DNA from: Prorocentrum cordatum
Taxonomy: Eukaryota; Sar; Dinophyceae; Prorocentrales; Prorocentraceae
Assembly (NCBI GenBank): GCA_963575745.1
Contig: CAUYUJ010003614.1
Coordinates: 40,001 to 97,500, forward strand
Length of the DNA stretch: 57,500 nt
Direction: 5' to 3'
In this document: piece by piece, positions 21,226-31,100 of the stretch
Layout of the letters: every line of letters starts with the position of its first letter
Position numbering within the stretch: the first letter of the stretch is position 1
Notes under the pieces: model-generated
Databases searched by the model: none
What the model saw: only the letters and a program-made list of their open reading frames with translations
What the model was told of the DNA's origin: nothing
Position numbers and translations under genes: made by a program

Positions 21226-22747
21226 GCGCGCTCCGCGTGCCACGGTCGTTTATTTCGCACACACCGGTACTCCTCTCCTGCGCTTCCCACTCCACAGCAT
21301 CCTCATCCTCCTCCTCTTTCGCCTCCCCCTCCTCCTCCTCCTCCTCCTTATCCTACACCCCTCAGACTCCCCTGGGAAAAAAATGCGCCCACAATCCCTC
21401 CACATTCGTCTCATGCCCCTGGCGACGCGCGCCTGGAGCCATGCTGGACAGCGGAGCAGCGCGGCCGCCCACTGGATCGGGTGGCCGCAACCTCGCCACG
21501 GTGCCGGGGGCACCAGCCGCAAACGGGACGGCAAGGGGCCAGGGGCTGACGCGGGGGAGGGACGCAGTCGAGACGGGCGGAAGCCATGCGATAGCTCCTT
21601 GAAGGTATTAGCGGTAAGAGAAACTGAATTGAAGGATGGCGATTACGAACAAAACGCATGGTTTTCAGGGTCGATGTACGATATGGTGCGCCGCCGAGAA
21701 AAAACAATTGGGGAGGGCGATCAAATGATCTCAATGAGGACGACGCCCGCGAGCAGGTCTTGAACCCGATATTCGGGGTTGCGCGAAACCCTTTAGCAGA
21801 ACACCGCTGGTGTAAAGCAGCTTGGAGCAGCCCCGAAACAACTGGCGGCTGGGATACCCTCCCGACAAGACACAAAAAAGGCCCCGAAATGCGGATTCGT
21901 GACTCGACTTGGCGGGGTGGGGGTTCACCCATCCCTCGGAAGAAAATGATCATCGCCCATGGCGCTGCTGCAGGACGACCCGGCCCCCAAGACTTTCGGA
22001 ACCACCATCCCACACTGAGCTGGCGTGTGGAGCCTTTCGGTCGGACTCGGTCCTGGATTGTGCCAAAGCTGGCTTGAGTGGGCCGGAGTCGGACGGACTT
22101 TCACTCAAGCTATGAAATACCAAGGCCAAGGATCAGTTCGACCTCCCGGGAGCTGTAGCATTACAGGGACGCTAAAGCTGGCGCGCACTCGAGCGGGACG
22201 ATGAGCCTATGTGCTGTGAAAGCGGCATCGAAACCGTGGGCTTGGGATGGGACGAGGGAGAGAGAAGGCAGGGATAGAGGGGAAACCAGGGAAGGGAAGG
22301 ACATGTTTGAGGTGGGAAGGCGACGGGGGGCGGAGGAGGAAGGGCAGGGAAACATAGGAGAGGAGAGGAGAGAGGAAAGGAGGGCGGAAGAGTAGATGAG
22401 GAGGACGGGCAAGGACGGGGAGGAAATGGGGAGGGGGAGGAAGATGGAATGGACAAAGGAAGGGAGGATGGGTAAGATGGATGGGAGGAGTGGAGGCAAG
22501 GCGAGGCGATGTAAGAGATGGAAGGGGGCAGGGGAAACATGAGAGCGAGGAGGACGAGGATGATAACAACGGCGATGCATAAAAGGACGAGGGGCAAACC
22601 GTATCCACCTGCCAACTTCCCACCGCAGGGGGGCCACATGCCCGTGTCGGTAGGTAACTGCTCATACAAATGTGCAGGCTCACTCGAAAAATCGTGACGC
22701 GACTCGCGTCCTCGGCACCCTGACCCCAGCAAGCAAGGCGCTACGCC
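21226..22747. other. No gene recognised; GA-rich end
   Basis: This stretch lies downstream of the Rieske gene's stop codon. A TCC run lies at about 21325-21350 and a long GGA/GGGA-rich tract at 22250-22540. No poly(A) signal could be assigned for the gene; dinoflagellate genes often lack an obvious one. Confidence 0.4.
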
Positions 22748-23553
22748 TCAGTAGTAGGTGCCGTCGTTCTTGCCCTGGGCGTCGAGGATCCCCTTCCAGT
22801 AGTCCGCCTCGTAGGCCTTCTTCGCGTTAGTGTCCACCTGCACCTCGATGTCGCCACCGAAGAAGCCCGAGCGCGCCTCGAAGATCGCGAGCTTCTTCTT
22901 CTCGATCACAAGGCCAGTGAGAGGGCCGATGATGGGCGGGCTCGGGCACCAATCGATAAGCTCACCGTCGCCGACCTTCCACGACGAGCCGTGCAGCGGG
23001 CACACGATGGTGTCGCCGATGACGTCGGCGCCCTCACTCATCGGAGTGCCGAGGTGAGGGCACAAGTTGCCCACGCAGAAGAGCTTGCCGCCCTCCGTCT
23101 TGCCCACCAACACGTCAACGCCGCCCAGGTTGATCGCCCTCAGCTCGGTCGGGGCAAGATCGCTCTCCCTGAAGCCGGTCTTGATCCACGCGAGTGCGGG
23201 CAGGATGGTAGAGAAAAGGAAAACTGCAAAGAACAGAAACTTTCAGAACTCCGCGCGGATTTCTTGGGTCCGTGCTGGGCCCCCCCGTCCTGGCGCGCCC
23301 GGGGCGCGCCAGGGGCGGCGCCGGAGGCGCCGTCAGGGGCGCCCAGGCGGCGACGCGAGAATTCCGCGCGGAGCTTCGACAATTTACGCTCATTCTCATT
23401 TTTCCGCCCTCAAATGGTCTGCGTGGTGTACTTGGCCGCCGTGTTCGAAGGCCTGCGGCGCCCTGCGGTGCTGGGCGCCACGAACGTCAGGCTGCTGCGG
23501 AGAGCCAGCGCGGCGAGCGCGGCGACGGCGCACAGGCGGGAGGCGGCGCCCAT
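22748..23553 (-). CDS. Plastid-targeted Rieske [2Fe-2S] protein, two exons
   Basis: Exon 1 is 23553-23412 and exon 2 is 23223-22748, giving 205 residues. Residues 1-22 form a signal peptide, followed by the FVAP motif (24-27) and an Arg/Ser/Thr-rich stretch (28-46), the leader of proteins imported into complex plastids. A moderately hydrophobic segment (49-61) follows. The Rieske motif is complete: C102-P-H104 and C122-x2-H125, the four cluster ligands. The C-terminal half (WCPSPPIIGPLTGL, DYWKGILDAQG) recalls the thylakoid PSB33/TEF5-type Rieske proteins that support photosystem II; this match is from memory. I chose ATG 23553 because it begins the signal peptide; an in-frame ATG at 23664 would add 37 residues. 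There is no frameshift or stop, so the gene looks functional. Confidence 0.85.
23224..23411 (-). mobile_element. Introner-like palindromic element, copy B, forming the Rieske intron
   Basis: This 188-bp segment is the only intron of the Rieske gene. It ends in TTCTTTGCAG at 23224. The exon phases match if the donor is GA at 23411-23410: exon 1 carries one extra base, exon 2 needs one. Reading on from exon 1 without splicing meets an immediate TGA. Nearly the whole intron is a copy of the palindromic element at 816-998, with CCGCGCGGA arms near each end and GCCGGAGGCGCCG inside. The GA donor is inferred, since no GT donor of the right phase was found. Confidence 0.75.
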
Positions 23554-24480
23554 GGTCTGGCCGCCCCCTCTCGGGGAGCCTTCAGGGCGCGCGGAATTGG
23601 ACCGCATGCGGGTGGAAGTCCTCCGAAGGGCGAAGCTCTCAGAGTGAGGGGACCGAACGGTCATTCATTGCCCATGGGTGCGTGGCAGAAGTGGCGTTCT
23701 GTCCTGCGGATTCTGCTTGTTGTGTTGCTGAGTTCTCATCTCTGACAAAGAACTGGACAGCGTGGACCCAAAGCAGTGTGGCTCTAGCAGTGTATGGCGC
23801 ACAATCTATGTGGTGCAGCTGATTTGTGCCAACTCATGAACTGTCAACTCCAAGGCTCGCGCAATCATCCCACCCTCCCACCCGCAACTTGGTTTGCAAA
23901 TTCCACGCGGCGGCGTTTCCGATGACTGCTTGGCACTGACGGGCGCATCTCTGCGGCAGCGCTAGAACGCGCAGGCTCGCGCGCAAAACGCCCTGCTAGT
24001 TTGGCACAACTGGCGCGGCCGCACTGGCGCTGACCGATGGGGACCTCCCAACGCGCCTCACAAGCCGCGGTGGCACGAGGACGCACTTCACTGCGGCTCG
24101 GTGACTCGGGCGGGCGCAGTATCATGATGACGTCAACATCGGCGAAAGCGATGATAAACGTAGCGATGATGGTGACGATGACGATAATAACGGCAAGGCC
24201 AATGACGGCAATGATGATGGTCACGCCGATGACGATGATGACGTCCATGTGTCGCTGGCGAAGGTTTTGAAAGAAGTTGAACATGCGCGCGCGGCCGCCG
24301 CGCGCGCGTGGCTCACATTTTATTATGTGACAGGGGTCTTTCCCCCCCAGCAAACGCGCAAGGGGGTTCGAATGATTTCGACATGCGCGCGCAAAAGGCC
24401 CGCGTGTCTCACTCAGCAAACATGCTAAAACACCGATGGCCTTCGTAAGAATTCGCAAGAGCGCGCGTGGGGCATTGTTT
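23554..24480. other. Upstream region of the Rieske gene, no other gene seen
   Basis: It would hold the promoter and 5' leader of the Rieske gene, but no TATA-like or spliced-leader-acceptor site could be singled out. A GATGATGACG-rich stretch at 24120-24250 and a CGCGCGCG palindrome at about 24285-24310 are the only notable patterns. Confidence 0.4.
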
Positions 24481-24560
24481 TGCTATATCTCAAGGTGGGG
24501 TTATTGTTGCCCCCCATCTCCTAAGATGGGATTATTGCTGTTACTCAGACGCCTCCTACT
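24481..24560. repeat. Short dispersed hairpin, TGGGATTATTG type
   Basis: It contains CAAGGTGGGGTTATTGTTG and CCCCATCTCCTAAGATGGGATTATTG, a CCATCT/AGATGG hairpin. Similar CCCACATCCAATGTGGGG hairpins lie at about 32520-32543 and 36630-36652, each followed by TTCTTGTT- or TATTTGTT-like text and a microsatellite. Confidence 0.55.
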
Positions 24561-24689
24561 CCCCATTCCCTCCTTCTTCCTCCTTGCTTCGCACGTACAA
24601 TTTACTTAGACGACGCCGACTCCCAGCCAATCTCCCTTCTTCTCCTCGTCCTGATACAGTCATGCCCACTGATATTATACTCACTCTCA

Positions 24690-25530
24690 TCCCTCCTGTT
24701 CCTCACACCGTCTCACTCATCACACTCAGAATCACTCACAGTCAGACTCACTCACGTGCACACCCATGCAATTCAGACTCATTCAGACTCACTCATACTC
24801 AGACTCACCCATACTTACTTACACTCAGAATCACTCATACTCAAAATCGCTCGGTCCACTGTTCACCGCGATTTAGTAGACCTCTGTCTCAGGCGAGTTG
24901 GCTGCTTCGGGCTGCAACATCGCCTGTTTGCGGAAAACACTGTGGAGATGTTCCATGCGAGGCGCTGAATTCAACACTACCAAGGGGGAGCCACCAGAGG
25001 GGTGTCTCACGGACCTGTTCACGCCCAGATTGTGAAGATGTCTCACGCGGTTTGCCTGTCTCTGCCCCCAGGCTTTTCTCGCTCGGTGGAACACTGATCA
25101 CCGCGATCCAGCAAGCGCTGCATGTGGGCGCCCCGAGAAAGAGGCGCCCAGGTGGTATTTCCTTCTGGGCCGATTTTCCACCACCACTACCACAGGTAGA
25201 AGTGGGAGGAGCAGGAGGAGGAGGAGGAGGAGGAGGAGGAGGAGGAGGACCTCCCCATCCTCCCTTCCCCCCCGTCCTACAAATGGTAGTTGTGGTGGAA
25301 AATCGGCCCATCATTTCACGGGGCCGTTTGCGCCCGACCTGTGGGGATAGTTCCAGCGCTGTGCCTGTGGTTGCCCCCCAGGCCTTTCTCACCTGGCGAT
25401 CCACTGCTCACCGCGAGATATAGCAGGCGCTGTACTTTGGCACCCCGAGGGGGGAAGGAGGGGAAGGTCGCCAGGGGGCATCTCACGTGCCCCTTCGCGC
25501 TCAAACTGCGGGGATGTCTCAGGCGGTGTT
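24690..25530. repeat. CACTCA-rich tandem followed by diverged ~150-bp units
   Basis: At 24700-24855 short CACTCAGAATCACTCATAC-type units repeat. From about 24866, units with GATGTCTCACGCGGTTTGCC and TGCCCCCAGGCTTTTCTC recur near 25035, 25365 and 25515. A fold-back element (25169-25308) separates them. Confidence 0.65.
25169..25308. mobile_element. Fold-back element with (GGA)n loop
   Basis: Arms GGCCGATTTTCCACCACCAC (from 25169) and GTGGTGGAAAATCGGCC (to 25308) are inverted copies about 25 bp long. The loop is mostly a (GGA)n tract at 25205-25250. There is no coding frame. Confidence 0.85.
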
Positions 25531-25945
25531 TGCCTGCTTGTGCCCCCTCCCGCGTCTGCGCCAGTTTGCGAGGACGTCTGAAGGCAGCCCCAGCCACTCT
25601 CACACTGCGTGCTGGCAACCATCGACGCATCCTACCGGTGCGGGCGACATGCCGGGAAACACCTTCTGCGAGGCCTTTGTCAGAGCGATCAAGACGTGCT
25701 GCGCCCGATTGAGGGGCCATCAAACTGGAGTAGCCCAGACTGACATCAGATTGAAGCCGGAGTCCAGAGAATAGACAGGAATTGTATCGGGCTGAACCGA
25801 ACTAGGCCGGTCCTCCACCACTGATGTACCAGCGCCGATGCTGAGTTCCACCTCCCAAGAGCTGCATCCGAAGAAAGGGGGGGATATACGAGGCGGGGAT
25901 ATATCCATGTCAACCGCCTGGGAAACCCACGTCCTGTGACCCCAG
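25531..25945. other. No gene recognised
   Basis: Mixed sequence with short frames. GGGGATATATCCATGTC at 25896-25912 is a partial match to the arms of the following fold-back structure. Confidence 0.4.
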
Positions 25946-26185
25946 CAGGCAGTGGATATGGATACATTTTGGCCCCACGAAAGCCGAATACATGATCCCG
26001 GGCTCCGGGCCCACGGGCCCCCCCTCCCCCAGATAGGATGGGTCTCAGGGTCCCTCGCCCCCGCCCCCGATGGGATGGGGGGTGACGACGACGACGACGA
26101 TGACGGCGACGACGTCGACGACTACGACGACGACGACGACGACGACGGCGACGGCGTCGACGACGACGAGGGCGGCGACGACAAC

Positions 26186-26246
<61 letters not shown>

Positions 26247-26296
26247 GCGACGACCACGACGGCGACGACGACGACGGCGACGACGACGACAGCGAC

Positions 26297-26328
<32 letters not shown>

Positions 26329-26612
26329 CGGAGACGACGACGACGACAAAGACGGCGGCGGCGGCGGGAGCGGCGGCGGCGGCGCCGACCTCCGAAGCCC
26401 TCCTCATCCTCCGACGACGGCGGCGGCGGCGACGACGACGACCTCCGGAGCTCTCCTGGAGCACCACGGTACCACGCTACACATGCCACACCCACAGCAC
26501 CACACCACACCTACAGGGGGGGGCGGGCCATCGCGCGGGGGGGGAGGGGCGATGGCATCAGCATGAGGGGGGGCCCAAGACGCTGGACCAGATATCCATA
26601 TCCACCGCCTGC
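25946..26612. mobile_element. Inverted-repeat structure around a 260-bp (GAC)n array
   Basis: Arms GCAGGCAGTGGATATGGATA (25946-25965) and TATCCATATCCACCGCCTGC (26593-26612) are inverted copies with one mismatch. Between them lies a (GAC)n array at about 26080-26350, with GGC and GTC variants, then GGC repeats. Poly-Asp, poly-Thr, poly-Val and poly-Arg frames come from the array. Confidence 0.75.
26080..26350. repeat. (GAC)n microsatellite
   Basis: About 90 GAC-type triplets with GGC, GTC and AAC variants. This is one of the longest triplet arrays in the window and differs in sequence from the TCC and ATC arrays elsewhere. Confidence 0.95.
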
Positions 26613-26643
26613 CGAGGTCCCCGAAGATCGATCCCCAAAGCGG

Positions 26644-26687
<44 letters not shown>

Positions 26688-27603
26688 TAAGAAGTTCCCA
26701 CCTCGGAGGATAACAAACGGGGGTTAGCGAACCCGCCGCCTGCAGGCAGCTTTCCAGGCGCCAGCGGCGGCCTCGCATCGAGGAACCCGCACGCTGCAGA
26801 TACCGTACCCCCCTCCTTTCTAAGTGGCCTTACTTCGCGCATCGCGCCCGGCGATGCGCGATTATCTTTTCTCGCCATCGCGTTCTCGCGCCGCCCCCAT
26901 GGAGAAGGGCAGCCGCTCTGGCCGAGACCGCGACGCGCGAAACGAGACACTCTTCGAGCCCCCGCGGGGAACTCAGCCTTCCGTCCGGCCTCACACCTCC
27001 TCCACAGAAACCAGCAACCGAGTGTGGAAGATGGAGGCTCCTGGCGGCTCCTGCCCATCAACAGGCCGCACACCAGGCAGCCCTTACGGTGGCGCTGCTC
27101 CAAGATGGGACGCACAGAGACATACTGCTACTAAATGTCCACCTTGGAGGCGCGCGTCTGACCTGAACATATAGGTATACCCATCCTGTAGCAGATCGTT
27201 GCCCGAGTGGTGCGGCCAGAAAGCGACCGCCACGACGCCTATACTGTAAGATTCCTCGGTGCGCGCGTCGCCCCTGGGGGGGGCGACTCACTTTTTGATT
27301 CGCGGGTCGAGAGCGCACCTCTTCCGGTCGAAGCAAAGTGGGCCGCGCAGAGCTTGAATTACGTAGAGAAGGGGACGGAGAACGGGGGTGCAGCCTCAGA
27401 ACGAGGCCAGGAGGAGGCGAAGCCTCTGAACCAGGGGGTGTCAAAGTCGAAGAACTTGCACACACAGTATACGCATGTTGGGGAGACGCCGACCAAAGGG
27501 GGCGGGCGGTATTACGCCTGGAGGCGTCCTGCACTGAGCTGTGCGACACGACGGCCTCGGAGACCGGAGGCCGCGGCAGCCGCGCGGGGGTCAAAACGCC
27601 CAC
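26613..27603. other. No confident gene; (TA)n inside
   Basis: (TA)n lies at 26646-26684. On the minus strand a 181-codon frame stays open directly downstream of the spliced-leader relic (27603-27058). It has no early ATG, a Ser/Pro/Arg-rich composition and no recognised domain, so it is not called as a gene. Confidence 0.4.
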
Positions 27604-27625
27604 CTTGAGCCAAAACGGCTACGGC
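27604..27625 (-). other. Dinoflagellate spliced-leader sequence (relic or SL RNA gene exon)
   Basis: Read on the minus strand this is G-CCGTAGCC, then G, then TTTTGGCTCAAG. The 22-nt dinoflagellate spliced leader has A where the isolated G stands; the other 21 positions agree, counting the variable first base. In life the leader is trans-spliced onto nuclear mRNAs. A genomic copy outside an SL RNA array usually marks a processed mRNA that was reverse transcribed and inserted. The next bases, GTGGGCG, could also be a donor site, so a diverged SL RNA gene is possible. No matching coding sequence could be identified downstream. Confidence 0.85.
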
Positions 27626-27839
27626 GAGGAGATGCAGGACAGGGGCGGGATCGCCAGTGCCAACGAGCCCAATGTCGCTCGACACTCGGCGCCTCGCTTG
27701 CTTCGGCCACGGGTACTGCCGAGCAGCTGACGGCGGGAGAACAGAAGATCAGCTCGTTATCAGGGCAGAGGTCGGCAGAGATGACGAAAGGGCGCCGAAC
27801 TAGCGCCCCGCGGTATGTTGCCCCCATCGTGATTGTGTT

Positions 27840-27930
27840 CTGTGTGTGTTGTGTTGTGTTGTGTATGTGTATGGCTTTGTGTGTGTGTTCCTCTCTCTCT
27901 CTCTCTCACTCTCTCTCTCTCTCCCTCCAG
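27840..27930 (+). repeat. (GT)n then (CT)n tract ending in CCAG
   Basis: A TGTGTGTTGTGTTGTG region passes into CTCTCT repeats and ends CTCCCTCCAG, then G. It resembles a polypyrimidine tract with a 3' splice site. Confidence 0.6.
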
Positions 27931-28323
27931 GCTAGTTCTGGGCAAAAAGATGAGGAGATGGAAGTACCTGGTAGGGTGGAACAGAATCAGGAAGGAAAAT
28001 CAGTTGATTGGGATTCGCAAGGTCAGCTGCTGGCCAAGTTGAATCAAGCCGCTCCCGTAAGGAACGCAATAATCAAGACCGGGGCCCCTTACATCCCCCA
28101 AGAGCGAATGGGGGCACGAAGGACACTAGAGGAACAACCCTTAAAGAACCTAAAAAACAACGAACCCCTTCCGAACCACAACTGTTCCGCTATTTCAACG
28201 TCTGGTTCTATACCAGCGCACAAAGGCAATATGCCGCAGAGATGCCGAGGCGAACAATGCCTGCAGTGCTATGGGTACCCCGACGATGATGACATCTCAA
28301 GACCCTCCAGACGGCACTGTTAG
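27931..28323 (+). CDS. Possible exon of an unrecognised gene
   Basis: A 130-codon frame opens right after the CTCCCTCCAG acceptor-like site and ends in TAG. It is less GC-rich than its surroundings and has a normal mixture of residues (Lys, Asn, Gln, Asp), unlike the low-complexity frames nearby. It starts ASSGQKDEEMEV and holds two Cys pairs near the end (CRGEQCLQC). I know no family for it, and no upstream exon or donor site was found. It may be chance or the last exon of a gene. Confidence 0.22.
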   Translation, partial: ASSGQKDEEMEVPGRVEQNQEGKSVDWDSQGQLLAKLNQAAPVRNAIIKTGAPYIPQERMGARRTLEEQPLKNLKNNEPLPNHNCSAISTSGSIPAHKGNMPQRCRGEQCLQCYGYPDDDDISRPSRRHC

Positions 28324-28515
28324 TCTCGCGCGCATAATAAATAGATCTTGGGCGTCGGCACATCGACAACATGAGTGCCGGATTGGAATCGGGCCCCCAA
28401 TGATGATGACCCTTTTCAGGCAGGCTGCGCAGCCCGAGTATCTTGTTTGATGCGTTCAGACCAGAGGGTACTTCACACGAGTACGACTGAACGACAAACC
28501 CAAACAGAATTAACA

Positions 28516-28760
28516 TCAAACATTGTGGACGCGCACCTTCAGTGTCGCCCCCAGTTTGCCCTTCCAGTGTCGTCCCCCCGCCCATGCCGAAGCACACCGA
28601 AACGCGGTCTGGGCTGGCAAGATTGGGAAGTTCCACGATGACAGACATTGGAGAGGGGGCGCCAACAAATAATTTGCACGCAACGTCCCCCCTGCCCAGA
28701 ACATGAATTCTACGAGTACGCTGCGTACCGCGTGCTTGCTTTTATGTTGTTGAGGGTTGG
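28516..28760. repeat. Dispersed ~240-bp repeat, copy 1
   Basis: It shares the 27-bp core at about 28638-28664 (GATGACAGACATTGGAGAGG, then GGGCGCC) with the copy at 29247-29490, along with AACGCGGTCTG before it, GCACGCAACGTC after it and GAATTCTAC further on. On the minus strand both copies contain a frame reading YLLAPPLQCLSSW, so an old coding origin is possible. Confidence 0.75.
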
Positions 28761-29246
28761 GCGTTTCGAATGGATTCGTAGCACATGACTCGGTCCCGCT
28801 TGACCCGCGTGATCTCTTCGTCTCTCCACATCGATATCACAATAGGACGTCGGATATCGGATAAGGGCTTCTGGCCTGGACTGCCGCTCGTGCCGACGCG
28901 GGCCGTCCCGAGAAGCGGATGTTATATGTTCAATATACAGCAGTGCCACCAAGGGCGCTTCAATGGTGAAATTACAACAACTACGGCCACCAAGAGCGTC
29001 CGGCGTTGTTTCTTTATACAGGATGGGCCCGTAGTCGTTCGAACAAGTGTGGTTAAGAGTGTTTTGTGTTTACAAACTCAGCTACTATTCGAGCAACTAC
29101 GGGTCAAGCTAACGTGCGAAGAATCAATGACGTAAATGTTGCGTGTGTGTCGAACCGTTAACAAGTCCTTGCCAATCTGCTCGCCATCGTACGGCCTTCC
29201 CTCTTATGGCTTGCCAATTGTTCCGCGCAGCCTTCCCCTGACAAAA
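28761..29246. other. No gene recognised
   Basis: Less GC-rich unique sequence between the two copies of the ~240-bp repeat. A plus-strand frame (28785-29135) has mixed composition but no domain. Confidence 0.4.
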
Positions 29247-29490
29247 TCAACCCCAACAGTGATCGAGGCGCACCATCAATGTCTCCCCCTGCCGCTCTTT
29301 CAATGTCCCCCCAGTTAGTGCCGAAGCAGACCGCAACGCGGTCTGACTTGGAGCGATTTCGAAGTGCCACGATGACAGACATTGGAGAGGGGGCGCCAAC
29401 AAGTACTTCGCACGCAACGTCACCCATGTACAGAATATCAATTCTACAAGTAAGTTGCGTAATGCACGCTTGAGATTTATTTGGTCGAGG
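29247..29490. repeat. Dispersed ~240-bp repeat, copy 2
   Basis: Second copy of the repeat at 28516-28760, in the same orientation. About 70-75% of positions match by eye, with the 27-bp core identical. Both copies carry a stop in every long frame. Confidence 0.75.
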
Positions 29491-29933
29491 GTAGTAGGCA
29501 GACCGGGAGGGAGAGCAAGCTTCCCTCTTCCCCCGCTCGCCTGCTCTCACGTGGGGCCTGGGAGCCTCTCATGTGCTTTCGGAAGACGCCACGACCAGAC
29601 TGCTGATACACTCGTCACTCTGCCCAGCGCGGGAGACTGGATTCGAGAGAGGAGCGGTACGGCTTACGCCAGAAATCGAGTCAGCACCAAGGGGAAGAGA
29701 TGAGGCAGATGAGAGGAGGGAGAAGGAATGAGCCTGTCACATGAAGCGCGGTCCGCGTCTCTGTGGGGCGCCGCGAGGTAGACCGGGGACATCTCTGTCC
29801 CTGATGTCTGATCTCCTGACTGGGAGGCTGACCGACAAACGGAGTGTCCGCAGCGAGGGGGTCGGCGGCGGTGGGGATGGCAGGAGCGGCCAAAAACGAA
29901 TCGATCAACCGGATCAGATCAAGACAAACATGA
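29491..29933. other. No gene recognised
   Basis: Unique sequence with short frames. The last bases (CAAACATGA) are repeated on the far side of the following MITE. Confidence 0.4.
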
Positions 29934-30092
29934 GGTCGGGCGTGTCCCCCTACAGGCGGATTTTGGACGAGCGAAACGTAATCAAAAAATATTCAACAAA
30001 TGATCCAAACTACTTGAGAAAAATAGTCCCCATACTATGTTTCGGCTATTCTTGAATATTCCCCCTGTAGAGGGGCATGCCCGTTTTTTAAC
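29934..30092. mobile_element. ~160-bp MITE, family GGTCGGGC, copy 2
   Basis: It starts GGTCGGGCGTGTCCCCCTAC and ends GTAGAGGGGCATGCCCG plus TTTTTTAAC. The interior is A/T-rich. The flanks ACAAACATGAGGTCGGGC (left) and ACAAACATCGAGTCGGGC (right) are near-identical direct repeats, which may be a target-site duplication. No coding frame. Confidence 0.85.
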
Positions 30093-31100
30093 AAACATCG
30101 AGTCGGGCCGCCTCGGGGATGGAACCAGAATCGGAGCACACCAAATCGTCGGAATGCCGGAATCGAATTGGACCGGGCTGGCCAGAACCGAGGTTGAAGC
30201 GGATCGGTCGGACCGAAAAGAGCAACCCGTTGTGGTGCCCATGAGCGGAGCGGGATCGCGAACAGTGGTGTCGTCTAGCGAAATGGCGGCACGGGGCCCG
30301 CAAACATCCGATCCGACTCCTCCTCCATCATCCTTCTGCTCCTCGTCATCGCTCTCTCCTCCCCCACTGCTCCTCCAGCTTGCCATCCTGCCTCACTTGC
30401 CTCCTTGCCCGCAGTCTCACCCAACTGCACGTGGTCCTCCGCGTTCCCCGACCTCCCACCCTCCCATCTCCCGCTTCCTCCTGCTCCTCATTCTCCTCAC
30501 ATCCTCCCCATCCCTCTCCTCCCCATCCCATCCTACTGCTCCCTCCCCCCAACCGTTCTCTTTCACCTCCTCCTTTCGGCTATACGCAGGAGTGTTTACA
30601 GCCAAGAACGACTTCTGGCACGCGTCTTGCCGATCGATGCATGCGATGCCACAGTTATGACCTGGGTGCCTGGGCTTGGCCTCCAAGCCCTCCCCGAGAC
30701 CCGCGCTCGAAAGATCCTTGGGGCGGAGGGTCACTCTTACCCGTAGCTGATCCCTTCTCTCCCAGCCACCTACCCTCGAGGTTACGTCGCCGACTTCGGA
30801 AACCCTGACCCACAAAAATTGCCGTCTCGCTCTTTCACCCGCCGCCTTCCGCTGGCTTCTGCTGGCGGATCCGCCGCCGTTTCATTTCCGCCCGCCCTCT
30901 TGAGCGGCCCTGTCCGCGCGCCGTGTTCGCTCGGAGCCGCGCACCCCGCCTCCAACCTGAAAGAGGGCACCTGGTACGAAGACGCCCCCCCCAAGGCCGA
31001 TGCGGTGCCGTGTTCCGGCCTCGCGCACCTGTCCAGGCGCACGTCCTCAGAAAACTCGGACAGTTGCCTACACCCTCAGACTCCATCAGCGAACCTCCAG
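30093..31100. other. No gene recognised
   Basis: CTCCTC-rich sequence fills 30315-30560. The plus-strand frame 30819-31169 and the minus-strand frame 31042-30782 overlap the same DNA; neither matches a family I know. Confidence 0.4.

Noticed and set aside
26070-26687. Acidic poly-Asp protein or other proteins encoded by the (GAC)n array
   Set aside because: Frames on both strands are open only because the triplet repeat contains no stop codon. No flanking domain.
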